Notes under the pieces: model-generated | Databases searched by the model: none | What the model was told of the DNA's origin: nothing | The model's input: the letters and a program-made list of their open reading frames with translations, nothing else | Origin: Craterostigma plantagineum | Lineage: Eukaryota; Streptophyta; Magnoliopsida; Lamiales; Linderniaceae | DNA length: 64,000 bases | Reading direction: 5' to 3' | Assembly: GCA_027422505.1 (NCBI GenBank) | Contig: JAPQWV010001344.1 | Location: forward strand, 1-64,000 | Position numbers and translations under genes: made by a program | In this document: positions 22,172-35,038 of the stretch, in pieces | Position numbering within the stretch: position 1 is the stretch's first letter | Layout of the letters: each line of letters opens with the position of its first letter

Positions 22172-23531
22172 CTGCAACCGCCAGGGACAAGCCAACCCCA
22201 CCAGCCAAGTTTAGGTCTGGGACAAGTTGCATCCCCCATGCGCAAACAGAAGAGAAAATCAGAAGGGGATGACGACAGTAGCAAGCAGGAACGACGCACG
22301 AAACAGAAACACTATGCCTATTTGCAGTTTTGATTTCGTTCGCTCGGTTTTAGTTTTGAAGATTCAAATATTAGGGTTCATCCTTCTGTTCGCTCGATTT
22401 TGCATTCGCTCGATTTGATTCATCGACTTCTTATTGCAGTTTATAAATTCCTAATTTCAATCGCCCGATTCCGTTTCTCTGAGAGTGTTTTGATTTTCAA
22501 ATTAATTTCTCAATCGCGACTCACCCGATTGACGAATCGCCGATTGGTTGCTCAATTTTGAATCCCAATCGCTCGATTCTTTCTCTGGAATCGCCCGATT
22601 GAACGGAACGACCGACTCTTTGATTGAATTGCAATTGCAATCGCCCGATTGATTGAATCGCCCGATTAGTTAACCCATTTTTACTCACGATTCGATCGAT
22701 TCTGAGACTTTCATCGAATTTACAAATGTTTCCAATTTTTTGATCAGCCGATTCCATCTCTTATCTTAATACCTCAATTCGCCCGATTGTAACCCTTACT
22801 CAAATTTTGTACTTCAATTGAGATCACCCGATTTCAATTCAAATTAAATTATTGGTTAAGTCAAATGACATGAAATCAATCACAATCGTGCGAAATTTGC
22901 TTAATTGCTACATAATTCTTAACACTTTCGCCGAGACTTAAATTTTTTTGTGTTGCAATCCTTTCATTTACTTCAACACATGGCATCCTTTCATGTGATC
23001 GAATGCGACGAACTTATCAGCAAACTAATCATTTGATATTTTGTTACAGATCTTTCAATATGGTGAAAGAGTTGACGAGATTTTCACTACTAAAGACTGG
23101 CCACAAAGACTACCAATAACGTGCAGTTAGAATTTGACAACACATCCTGCCCAGACCCTATAATCGTCAAATCCTACTAATTCATCCCTAAAGATTTCCT
23201 TAAATATAACCGACCGTATCCCAGAAGTCTACGTACAACAAGTTTGGGCCACTCTTCAAACAACAGCCAAAGCAACCCGGCTCTTAGCCAAAATTGACAA
23301 CACCATTGTTGTTCTGACCCCAACAGTCTCCCAACCTCGATTCACTAACGACACACATCCCACTAACGATGACCTCATAAGCGGCTTCCTCTTCATGGGA
23401 CACAAACCAAATGCCCAAAACACCATTCATCTCCCCGAATTCTGCGCTAAAGACACACCTCAACTTGGCGGACGCTGTTCTTCATTGTCAACAAGTGCTT
23501 ATCTCCTAAGCACACTGGGTGGGTCAGACCG
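22172..23531 (+). repeat. Array unit U8 (leader type z)
   Basis: ATG is at 23060. The leader is type z with a short loss in TTTACTTCAACACATGG, where other units have TTACTTAATAATTTCAAC. The body matches U5 and U7. Confidence 0.9.
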
Positions 23532-24916
23532 CTGCAACCGCCAGGGACAAGCCAACCCCACCAGCCAAGTTTAGGTCTGGGACAAGTTGCATCCCCCATA
23601 TGCAAACAGAAGAGAAAATCAGAAGGGGATGACGACAGTAGCAAGCAGGAACGACGCACGAAACAGAAACACTATGCCTATTTGCAGTTTTGATTTCGTT
23701 CGCTCGGTTTTAGTTTTGAAGATTCAAATATTAGGGTTCATCCTTCTGTTCGCTCGATTTTGCATTCGCTCGATTTGATTCATCGACTTCTTATTGCAGT
23801 TTATAAATTCCTAATTTCAATCGCCCGATTCCGTTTCTCTGAGAGTGTTTTGATTTTCAAATTAATTTCTCAATCGCGACTCACCCGATTGACGAATCGC
23901 CGATTGGTTGCTCAATTTTGAATCCCAATCGCTCGATTCTTTCTCTGGAATCGCCCGATTGAACGGAACGACCGACTCTTTGATTGAATTGCAATTGCAA
24001 TCGCCCGATTGATTGAATCGCCCGATTAGTTAACCCATTTTTACTCACGATTCGATCGATTCTGAGACTTTCATCGAATTTACAAATGTTTCCAAATTTT
24101 TTGATCAGCCGATTCCATCTCTTATTTTAATACCTCAATTCGCCCGATTGTAACCCTTACTCAAATTTTGTACTTCAATTGAGATCACCCGATTTCAATT
24201 CCAAATTAAATTATTGGTTAAGTCAAATGACATGAAATCAATCACAATCGTGCGAAATTTGCTTAATTGCTACACAATTCTTAACACTTTCGCCGAGACT
24301 TAAATTTTTTTGTGTTGCAATCCTTTCATTTACTTAATAATTTCAAACACATGGCATCCTTTCATGTGATCGAATGCGACGAACTTATCAGCAAACTAAT
24401 CATTTGATATTATCATTTGATATTTTGTTACAGATCTTTCAATATGGTGAAAGAGATTGACGAGATTTTCACTACTAAAGACTGGCCACAAAGACTACCA
24501 ATAACGTGCAGTTAGATTTGACAACACATCCTGCCCAGACCCTATAATCGTCAAAATCCTACTAATCCATCCCTTAAAGACTTCTTAAATATAACCGACC
24601 GTGTCCCGGAAGTCTACGTACAACAAGTTTGGGCCACTCTTCAAACAACAGCCAAAGCAACCCGGCTCTTAGCAAAATTGACAACACCATTGTTGTTCTG
24701 ACCCCAACAGTCTCCCAACCTCGATTCATTAACGACACACATCCCACTAACGATGACCTCATAAGCGGCTTCCTCTTCATGGGACACAAACCAAACGCCC
24801 AAAACACCATTCATCTCCCCGAATTCTGCGCCAAAGACACACCTCAACCCTGGCGGATGCTGTTCTTCATAGTCAACAAGTGCTTATCTCCTAAGCACAC
24901 TGGGTGGGTCAGACCG
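23532..24916 (+). repeat. Array unit U9 (leader type z, longest unit, 1385 bp)
   Basis: ATG is at 24444. The leader is type z. The extra length comes from a duplicated ATCATTTGATATT just before the acceptor (about 24399-24426). The body has GGATGCTG and its tail GAAATCAGAAGGTGATG, as in U2 and U14. Confidence 0.9.
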
Positions 24917-26285
24917 CTGCAACCGCCAGGGACAAGCCAACCCCACCAGCCAAGTTTAGGTCTGGGACAAGCTGCATCCCCCATGCGCAAACAGAAGAGA
25001 AATCAGAAGGTGATGACGACAGTAGCAAGCAGGAACGACGCACGAAACAGAAACACTATGCCTATTTGCAGTTTTGATTTCGTTCGTTCGGTTTTAGTTT
25101 TGAAGATTCAAATATTAGGGTTCATCCTTCTGTTCGCTCGATTTTGCATTCGCTCGATTTGATTCATCGACTTCTTATTGCAGTTTATGAATTCCTAATT
25201 TCAATCGCCCGATTCCGTTTCTCTGAGAGTGTTTTGATTTTCAAATTAATTTCTCAATCGCGACTCACCCGATTGACGAATCGCCGATAGGTTGCTCAAT
25301 TTTGAATCCCAATCCTCGATTCTTTCTCTGGAATCGCCCGATTGAACGGATCGCCCGACTCTTTGATTGAATTGCAATTGCAATCGCCCGATTGATTGAA
25401 TCGCCCGATTAGTTAACCCATTTTTACTCACGATTCGATCGATTCTGAGACTTTCATCGAATTTACAAATGTTTCCAAATTTTTTGATCAGCCGATTCCA
25501 TCTCTTATCTTAATACCTCAATTCGCCCGATTCTAACCCTTACTCAAATTTTGTACTTCAATTGAGATTACCCGATTTCAATTCCAAATTAAATTATTGG
25601 TTAAGTCAAATGACATGAAATCAATCACAATCGTGCGAAATTTGCTTAATTGCTACACAATTCTTAACACTTTCGCCGAGACTTAAATTTTTTTGTGTTG
25701 CAATCCTTTCATTTACTTAATAATTTCAACACATGGCATCCTTTCATGTGATCGAATGCGACGAACTTATCAGCAAACTAATCATTTGATATTTTGTTAC
25801 AGATCTTTCAATATGGTGAAAGAGATTGACGAGATTTTCACTACTAAAGACTGGCCACAAAGACTACCAATAACGTGCAGTTAGATTTTGACAACACACC
25901 TGCCCAGACCCTATAATCGTCAAAATCCTACTAATCCATCCCTTAAGACTTCTTTAAATATAACCGACCGTGTCCCGGAAGTCTACGTACAACAAGTTTG
26001 GGCCACTCTTCAAACAACAGCCAAAGCAACCCGGCTCTTAGCCAAAATTGACAACACCATTGTTGTTCTGACCCCAACAGTCTCCCAACCTCGATTCACT
26101 AACGACACACATCCCACTAACGATGACCTCATAAGCGGCTTCCTCTTCATGGGACACAAACCAAATGCACAAACACCATTCATCTCCCCGAATTCTGCGC
26201 TAAAGACACACCTCAACCCTGGCGGACGCTGTTCTTCATAGTCAACAAATGCTTTTCTCCTAAGCACACTGGGTGGGTCAGACCG
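24917..26285 (+). repeat. Array unit U10 (leader type w)
   Basis: ATG is at 25813. The leader is type w (TTTATGAATTCC, CCAATCCTCGATTC). One A is missing in GCACAAACACC, so the body shifts frame there. Confidence 0.9.
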
Positions 26286-27656
26286 CTGCAACCGCCAGGG
26301 ACAAGCCAACCCCACCAGCCAAGTTTAGGTCTAGGACAAGCTGCATCCTCCATGCGCAAACAGAAGAGAAAATCGGAAGGGGATGACGACAGTAGCAAGC
26401 AGGAACGACGCACGAAACAGAAACACTATGCCTATTTGCAGTTTTGATTTCGTTCGCTCGGTTTTAGTTTTGAAGATTCAAATATTAGGGTTCATCCTTC
26501 TGTTCGCTCGATTTAGCATTCGCTCGATTTGATTCATCGACTTCTTATTGCAGTTTATAAATTCCTAATTTCAATCGCCCGATTCCGTTTCTCTAAGAGT
26601 GTGTTGATTTTCAAATTAATTTCTCAATCGCGACTCACCCGATTGACGAATCGCCGATTGGTTGGTCAATTATGAATCCCAATCGCTCGATTCTTTCTCT
26701 GGAATCGCCCGATTGAACGGATCGCCCGACTCTTGATTGAATTGCAATTGCAATCGCCCGATTGATTGAATCGCCCGATTAGTTAACCCATTTTTACTCA
26801 CGATTCTATCGATTCTGAGACTTTCATCGAATTTACAAATGTTTCCAAATTTTTTGATCAGCCGATTCCATCTCTTATCTTAATACCTCAATTCGCCCGA
26901 TTCTAACCCTTACTCAAATTTTGTACTTCAATTGAGATTACCCGATTTCAATTCCAAATTAAATTATTGGTTAAGTCAAATGACATGAAATCAATCACAA
27001 TCGTGCGAAATTTGCTTAATTGCTACACAATTTTTAACACTTTCGCCGAGACTTAAATTTTTTGTGTTGCAATCCTTTCATTTACTTAATAATTTCAACA
27101 CATGGCATCCTTTCATGTGATCGAATGCGACGAACTTATCAGCAAACTAATCATTTGATATTTTGTTACAGATCTTTCAATATGGTGAAAGAGATTGACG
27201 AGATTTTCACTACTAAAGACTGGCCACAAAGACTACCAATAACGTGCAGTTAGATTTTGACAACACACCCTGCCCAGACCCTATAATCGTCAAAATCCTA
27301 CTAATCCATCCCTTAAGACTTCTTTAAATATAACCGACCGTGTCCCGGAAGTCTACGTACAACAAGTTTGGGCCACTCTTCAAACAACAGCCAAAGCAAC
27401 CCGGCTCTTAGCCAAAATTGACAACACCATTGTTGTTCTGACCCCAACAGTCTCCCAACCTCGATTCACTAACGACACACATCCCACTAACGATGACCTC
27501 ATAAGCGGCTTCCTCTTCATGGGACACAAACCAAATGCACAAAACACCATTCATCTCCCCGAATTCTGCGCTAAAGACACACCTCAACCCTGGCGGACGC
27601 TGTTCTTCATAGTCAACAAATGCTTTTCTCCTAAGCACACTGGGTGGGTCAGACCG
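26286..27656 (+). repeat. Array unit U11 (leader type x)
   Basis: ATG is at 27182. The leader is type x (CGATTTAGCATTC, CTCTAAGAGTGTGTTG, GGTTGGTCAATTATG). Its leader is nearly identical to that of U12. Confidence 0.9.
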
Positions 27657-29027
27657 CTGCAACCGCCAGGGACAAGCCAACCCCACCAGCCAAGTTTAGG
27701 TCTAGGACAAGCTGCATCCTCCATGCGCAAACAGAAGAGAAAATCGGAAGGGGATGACGACAGTAGCAAGCAGGAACGACGCACGAAACAGAAACACTAT
27801 GCCTATTTGCAGTTTTGATTTCGTTCGCTCGGTTTTAGTTTTGAAGATTCAAATATTAGGGTTCATCCTTCTGTTCGCTCGATTTAGCATTCGCTCGATT
27901 TGATTCATCGACTTCTTATTGCAGTTTATAAATTCCTAATTTCAATCGCCCGATTCCGTTTCTCTAAGAGTGTGTTGATTTTCAAATTAATTTCTCAATC
28001 GCGACTCACCCGATTGACGAATCGCCGATTGGTTGGTCAATTATGAATCCCAATCGCTCGATTCTTTCTCTGGAATCGCCCGATTGAACGGATCGCCCGA
28101 CTCTTGATTGAATTGCAATTGCAATCGCCCGATTGATTGAATCGCCCGATTAGTTAACCCATTTTTACTCATGATTCTATCGATTCTGAGACTTTCATCG
28201 AATTTACAAATGTTTCCAAATTTTTTGATCAGCCGATTCCATCTCTTATCTTAATACCTCAATTCGCCCGATTCTAACCCTTACTCAAATTTTGTACTTC
28301 AATTGAGATTACCCGATTTCAATTCCAAATTAAATTATTGGTTAAGTCAAATGACATGAAATCAATCACAATCGTGCGAAATTTGCTTAATTGCTACACA
28401 ATTTTTAACACTTTCGCCGAGACTTAAATTTTTTGTGTTGCAATCCTTTCATTTACTTTATAATTTCAACACATGGCATCCTTTCTTGTGATCGAATGCG
28501 ACTAACTTATCAGCAAACTAATCATTTGATATTTTGTTACAGATCTTTCAATATGGTGAAAGAGTTGACGAGATTTTCACTACTAAAGACTGGCCACAAA
28601 GACTACCAATAACGTGCAGTTAGAATTTGACAACACATCCTGCCCAGACCTTATAATCGTCAAAATCCTACTAATCCATCCCTTAAAGATTTCCTTAAAT
28701 ATAACCGACCGTGTCCCAGAAGTCTACGTACAACAAGTTTGGGCCACTCTTCAAACAACAGCCAAAGCAACCCGGTTCTTAGCCAAAATTGACAACACCA
28801 TTGTTGTTCTGACCCCAACAGTTTCCCAACCTCGATTCACTAACAACACACATCCCACTAACGATGACCTCATAAGCGGCTTCCTCTTCATGGGACACAA
28901 ACCAAACGCCCAAAACACCATTCATCTCCCTGAATTCTGCGCTAAAGACACACCTCAATCCTGGCGGACGCTGTTCTTCATAGTCAACAAGTGCTTATCT
29001 CCTAAGCACACTGGGTGGGTCAGACCG
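27657..29027 (+). repeat. Array unit U12 (leader type x)
   Basis: ATG is at 28553. It has the same length as U11 and a near-identical leader, so the two look like a recent duplication. The body is a mosaic: the front resembles U5/U7 (GTTGACG, GAATTTGAC), while the tail (in U13) has CACACAGAAGAG like U6. An open frame of 191 codons runs 28614-29189. Confidence 0.9.
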
Positions 29028-30387
29028 CTGCAACCGCCAGGGACAAGCCAATCCAACCAGCCAAGTTTAGGTCTAGGACAAGCTGCATCCCCCATGCGCA
29101 CACAGAAGAGAAAATCAGAAGGGCATGACGACAGTATCAAGCAGGAACGACGCACGAAACAGAAACACTATGCCTATTTGCAGTTTTGATTACGTTCGCT
29201 CGGTTTTAGTTTTGAAGATTCAAATATTAGGGTTCATCCTTCTGTTCGCTCGATTTTGCATTCGCTTGATTTGATTCATCGACTTCTTATTGCAGTTTTT
29301 AAATTCCTAATTTCAATCGCCCGATTCCGTTTCTCTGAGAGTGTTTTGATTTTCAAATTAATTTCTCAATCGCGACTCACCCGATTGACGAATCGCCGAT
29401 TGGTTGCTCAATTTTGAATCCCAATCGCTCGATTCTTTCTCTGGAATTGCCCGATTGAACGGATCGCCCGATTCTGTCTCTTTGATTGAATTGCAATTGC
29501 AATCGCCCGATTAGTTAACCCATTTTTACTCACGATTCGATCGATTCTAAGACTTTCATCCAATTTACAAATGTTTCCAAATTCTTTGATCAGCAGATTC
29601 CATCTCTTATCTTAATACCTCAATTCGCCCGATTCTAACCCTTACTCAAATTTTGTACTTCAATTGAGATTATCCGATTTCAATTCCAAATTAAATTATT
29701 GGTTAAGTCAAATGACATGAAATCAATCACAATCGTGCGAAATTTGCTTAATTGCTACATAATTCTTAACACTTTCGCCGAGACTTAAATTTTTTTGTGT
29801 TGCAATCCTTTCATTTACTTAATAATTTCAACACATGGCATCCTTTCATGTGATCGAATGCGACGAACTTATCAGCAAACTAATCATTTGATATTTTGTT
29901 ACAGATCTTTCAATATGGTGAAAGAGTTGACGAGATTTTCACTACTAAAGACTGGCCACAAAGACTACCAAACGTGCAGTTAGAATTTGACAACACATCC
30001 TGCCCAGACCCTATAATCGTCAAAATCCTACTAATTCATCCCTTAAAGATTTCCTTAAATATAACCGACCGTATCCCAGAAGTCTACGTACAACAAGTTT
30101 GGGCCACTCTTCAAACAACAGCCAAAGCAACCCGGCTCTTAGCCAAAATTGACAACACCATTGTTGTTCTGACCCCAACAGTCTCCCAACCTCGATTCAC
30201 TAACGACACACATCCCACTAACGATGACCTCATAAGCGGCTTCCTCTTCATGGGACACAAACCAAATGCCCAAAACACCATTCATCTCCCCGAATTCTGC
30301 GCTAAAGACACACCTCAACCTTGGCGGACGCTGTTCTTCATTGTCAACAAGTGCTTATCTCCTAAGCACACTGGGTGGGTCAGACCG
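29028..30387 (+). repeat. Array unit U13 (leader type y)
   Basis: ATG is at 29915. This is the only unit reading CTACCAAACGTGCAG at the place where the others carry CCAATAACGTGCAG. It therefore has the longest continuous body (217 codons, 29896-30549), but that frame is not the one of its ATG. Confidence 0.9.
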
Positions 30388-31756
30388 CTGCAACCGCCAG
30401 GGACAAGCCAACCCCACCAGCCAAGTTTAGGTCTGGGACAAGCTGCATCCCCCATGCGCAAACAGAAGAGAAAATCAGAAGGGGATGACGACAGTAGCAA
30501 GCAGGAACGACGCACGAAACAGAAACACTATGCCTATTTGCAGTTTTGATTTCGTTCGCTCGGTTTTAGTTTTGAAGATTCAAATATTAGGGTTCATCCT
30601 TCTGTTCGCTCGATTTTGCATTCGCTCGATTTGATTCATCGACTTCTTATTGCAGTTTATAAATTCCTAATTTCAATCGCCCGATTCCGTTTCTCTGAGA
30701 GTGTTTTGATTTTCAAATTAATTTCTCAATCGCGACTCACCCGATTGACGAATCGCCGATTGGTTGCTCAATTTTGAATCCCAATCGCTCGATTCTTTCT
30801 CTGGAATCGCCCGATTGAACGGAACGACCGACTCTTTGATTGAATTGCAATTGCAATCGCCCGATTGATTGAATCGCCCGATTAGTTAACCCATTTTACT
30901 CACGATTCGATCGATTCTGAGACTTTCATCGAATTTACAAATGTTTCCAAATTTTTTGATCAGCCGATTCCATCTCTTATCTTAATACCTCAATTCGCCC
31001 GATTGTAACCCTTACTCAAATTTTGTACTTCAATTGAGATCACCCGATTTCAATTCCAAATTAAATTATTGGTTAAAATGACATGAAATCAATCACAATC
31101 GTGCGAAATTTGCTTAATTGCTACACAATTCTTAACACTTTCGCCGAGACTTAAATTTTTTTGTGTTGCAATCCTTTCATTTACTTAATAATTTCAAACA
31201 CATGGCATCCTTTCATGTGATCGAATGCGACGAACTTATCAGCAAACTAATCATTTGATATTTTGTTACAGATCTTTCAATATGGTGAAGAGATTGACGA
31301 GATTTTCACTACTAAAGACTGGCCACAAAGACTACCAATAACGTGCAGTTAGATTTTGACAACACATCCTGCCCAGACCCCATAATCGTCAAAATCCTAC
31401 TAATCCATCCCTTAAAGACTTCTTTAAATATAACCGACCGTGTCCCGGAAGTCTACGTACAACAAGTTTGGGCCACTCTTCAAACAACAGCCAAAGCAAC
31501 CCGGCTCTTAGCCAAAATTGACAACACCATTGTTGTTCTGACCCCAACAGTCTCCCAACCTCGATTCACTAACGACACACATCCCACTAACGATGACCTC
31601 ATAAACGGCTTCCTCTTCATGGGACACAAACCAAACGCCCAAAACACCATTCATCTCCCCGAATTCTGCGCCAAAGACACACCTCAACCCTGGCGGATGC
31701 TGTTCTTCATAGTCAACAAGTGCTTATCTCCTAAGCACACTGGGTGGGTCAGACCG
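30388..31756 (+). repeat. Array unit U14 (leader type z)
   Basis: ATG is at 31282 and is followed by GTGAAGAGATT, one A shorter than usual. The body is open for 219 codons (31343-32002) and runs into the next leader. Confidence 0.9.
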
Positions 31757-32010
31757 CTGCAACCGCCAGGGACAAGCCAACCCCACCAGCCAAGTTTAGG
31801 TCTGGGACAAGCTGCATCCCCCATGCGCAAACAGAAGAGAAATCAGAAGGTGATGACGACAGTAGCAAGCAGGAACGACGCACGAAACAGAAACACTATG
31901 CCTATTTGCAGTTTTGATTTCGTTCGTTCGGTTTTAGTTTTGAAGATTCAAATATTAGGGTTCATCCTTCTGTTCGCTCGATTTTGCATTCGCTCGATTT
32001 GATTCATCGA

Positions 32011-32015
32011 CTTCT
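32011..32015. repeat. Target site duplication CTTCT, left copy
   Basis: CTTCT lies directly before the TG of the leftmost LTR. The same five bases follow the rightmost LTR at 50285-50289. In other array units CTTCTTATTGCAG is continuous, which confirms the target site. Confidence 0.93.
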
Positions 32016-35003
32016 TGTCAGGACCCGTCGTCCCGCCCTCGTATTCCGTTCTAATTCTAAGTGTTAATGCTTTGTTATTGTGCGTATACGTAAAAATGCG
32101 AATAAAATTTTTCATTTTAAAACGTGCATGCGGAAATCTTATATACATGTCAAAAGAATATTCGTAACTCGTTCTACGAATCATCAAAATCAAGTCTACA
32201 CTAAAATACAAGTGTATGTGTGTGTGCAGCCAAAAGCTCTCTATGCGCCCGGCCTTCACAGGTCGTCATCCATACACACACTCCCACCTCAAAAGCAGCC
32301 GGATAGCTTCAAAAGATCGGCCTCGCGTAAAGGTCGGATCACGTACCGTGATCGTCAGTACCTACAATACGTAACATAAAGAATGAGCCACCGAGGCTCA
32401 GTAAGCAGAAATTATGCATGTATGCACGTGTCCTAACGATCGACAATCCACGTCGTCGTTTTCTAATGCTCATACTCTCCTTCTCATTTTCTTGTCATTT
32501 TTCTGACTCATACTTATTTTCTTATACTCTTACTTCGTACGGGCCCTCGGCTTTCTATCCCACTATGCGCCATTTCATAGAGATCTCATATGTGGAGGTT
32601 CTCACACTAGAAGGTCACCCGAAGGAATCTTCCCTTACTCAATGTGGCCTCCACGCGGACGCTTCTCACTGGTAGCCAACACCGAGGCCACTAACCGCGG
32701 AGGTCACCCGAAGGAATCTTCCCTCCCGGTTAGTGCTTTACGCACTAGAAGGTCACCCGCAGGAATCTTCCCTTACTCAGTGCGTGCCCCGGGCCGCATC
32801 CTCCAGGTTGCATCTCCCGCATACGGGGTATTCCCCCAGCCTCTTGTACAGGCCTTATGGCTTCTTTTGCCATGGCTGCATAGGGGAGCCGTGACTCTTC
32901 ATTGAGTCGACACAAACGCCAATATCGGCGAGTATACATCGCACACAGGCGATCTTACGCACGCTCTTACCTCACATCTTACGTACTACTAATGCGTGCA
33001 AGTGCTCATGCCATGCTCATATAATTATGCAGATCATACTATCATGCATATAAAATAACTTTGTCGTAACATGCACGTTCTACGTAAAATACACGAGCAC
33101 GTAAATTCACATAATCAGACGCAGGCAAGTTACGTATCGTAGTTGGATTTCTACTTACCTGTCGTCCAAGCGTAATTAATATTCTCCCCGTTAGCTCCTA
33201 ATGTACGACCTTTTTGAATAAGAGGGTTATGATGTTAGTACGTTTGCTTTTCTTGGATAATTCGTCGAAACAATAATTTTCGTCATGTTTAGTTATTTAG
33301 ACTTTGTATAAATTCCCTAGACCTCGCATCTTTCGATTTGCCTTATTAAATTTCCCAAGTCAGTCGATTTCTATATAATCTCGACAATTTATCCCAAGCT
33401 TGATCTCGAGATTTAATATAATTTTAACATCTGAAAATGTCGGCATAAAACTCCACATAAATCTCGACATTTTCAAGTTTCGACATTTAGCTAAAGGGTC
33501 TCGACATTTTGTTTTGGTAAGGGTTCGACATTTTAGCCTCTCGACATTATCTTCTAGTTCGACATTTATATTATAGAAATCTCGACATTTACATTTCGAC
33601 ATTTGAAGAAGATGTCGACAGGACTCAAAGTGCATCTCGACATCTTTGTCGACATTTTTCCTCGACTGTCTTAATTCGACCTTTTTGCTCAGCTCGACAT
33701 TTATTATCTGTTTCGACATTTATGATTAGAAATGTCGACATGAAACTCGCATGGATCTCGACATTTATAAAATGTCGATATATATTACGTCGACATTTTC
33801 TTGGCATTCTTAGCTCGACTTTTAACTTGATCTATCGGCATCGTATAAATCTCGATATCCTAGGCCTCGACATTTTTCTTTGGTTCTTTGACATTTTTTT
33901 GTGTATGAACTCGACATTTATTTCAATTAGAGGTCTCGACATTAAATGAAACTCGACACCTTATTTTCACATTTCGACATTTTACCTTTCGACATTTGTA
34001 CAATGGAAATCTCGATATATATATATATATTAAGTCGACATCTTATCTATTACTCGACATTATATTTCGACATTTGAATTAGAAAATGTCGACATGCATT
34101 TCACATGAACCTCGACATTCTGTTTCGACATTTGAATTTAGAAAATGTCGACATGACTTTCGACATGCATCTCGACATTTATCATTTGTTTCGACATTTT
34201 TAGCTTCAACATCTCGACATTTATCATCATCTTCACTCTTCGTCGTTCATCATCCCATTGAAACACGATTCTAGCTTATTCTACCCAACATTTACATGTT
34301 CTAAATCACATACTAAGCTATTTGCTAGCTAGTTTGTCCGAATAGAGACCTCATCATGAGTTTATCTCGCATTTAGGGTTCTTACGGCATTCTTCTTCAA
34401 CTTTTTGCATTTAAGTTCATTAATGATATCCATCTACACCTAGGGTGCGAAATTTAAAGCTTAACAAGGGTATTTACTTACAATTTTCGAGTCCCTAAGC
34501 TAGTTGGAGTGGCCTTTGTTCGATTTTTGGCTCTCGGCTCCTTCTCCTTTCTCCTTGCTTTTTCTTCGTTGGTTTCTTTCTTGGTGGGGGTTAGGGAGTT
34601 GAAAATATGCTTAGATATTTTATTGGGGTATGATAGGTGAGACATAGGGTTGGGCGTGGGTTTCCTTGAATTAGGGAACTTTGCCTCCCATGTTGATTTC
34701 TTGCACATTTGGGCCTATTATTAAATTATAGCCCAATACTAGTTCAAATTCCAAGCTCAACTATTATGTGGCTATCATTAATCACTTCCCTTGGTATTTT
34801 CGAAAATTATCCTTCCCAACTTAGGGTCATGATGAACACAAAATTGATAGTGCATAATTGCATGAAATTTCTCGTAATATTTCACGGGCATAAAATTCAT
34901 AACATCACATAAACATTCCACATATACGCAATTATCATGGAATTACGTAAGTCATACACGTAATTTATTGGCCGACCTAATTTTCAGGGACCGGGGTCCT
35001 ACA
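32016..35003 (-). repeat. LTR1 (3' LTR of the left copy)
   Basis: On the - strand it starts TGTAGGACCCCGG and ends GGGTCCTGACA, giving an imperfect 10-11 bp inverted terminus. It contains three copies of GGTCACCCGAAGGAATCTTCCC-like blocks (about 32613-32780) and the TCGACATT motif field. It differs from LTR2 and LTR3 at several positions where those two agree. Confidence 0.95.
33360..34240. repeat. TCGACATT motif field in LTR1
   Basis: Several dozen copies of TCTCGACATTT or TTTCGACATTT occur on both strands. The palindrome ATGTCGACAT arises where opposite copies meet. Spacing is irregular (roughly 10-35 bp). Open frames across it (for example the 119-aa Lys/Cys-rich frame) are produced by the motif and are not genes. 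Confidence 0.9.
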
Positions 35004-35016
35004 TCCTCCCCCCCTT
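35004..35016 (-). other. Polypurine tract, left copy
   Basis: The - strand reads AAGGGGGGGAGGA immediately before the LTR start TGTAGGACC. Confidence 0.88.
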
Positions 35017-35038
35017 AAGGAGGATTTCGCCCCCGAAA

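Noticed and set aside
12726..32015. Array as a functional multigene family
   Set aside because: In every unit inspected the ATG frame ends early or is shifted. Unit edges and subtypes follow satellite-like exchange rather than gene spacing.
32080..32939. Short frames in the 5' part of each chromovirus LTR (99, 87 and 64 aa)
   Set aside because: They are shared by all three LTRs because the LTRs are near identical. They lie in untranslated sequence and show no known domain.
33360..33949. Lys/Cys-rich open frames (for example 119 aa, - strand) in the LTR, repeated in LTR2
   Set aside because: They are produced by the TCGACATT motif field. They have no domain, and in LTR3 the frame is lost to single-base changes.
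33360..34240. Resemblance of the TCGACATT field to a CRISPR array
   Set aside because: The repeats are 8-10 bp, occur on both strands and have irregular spacing. There are no cas genes and the DNA is a plant LTR.
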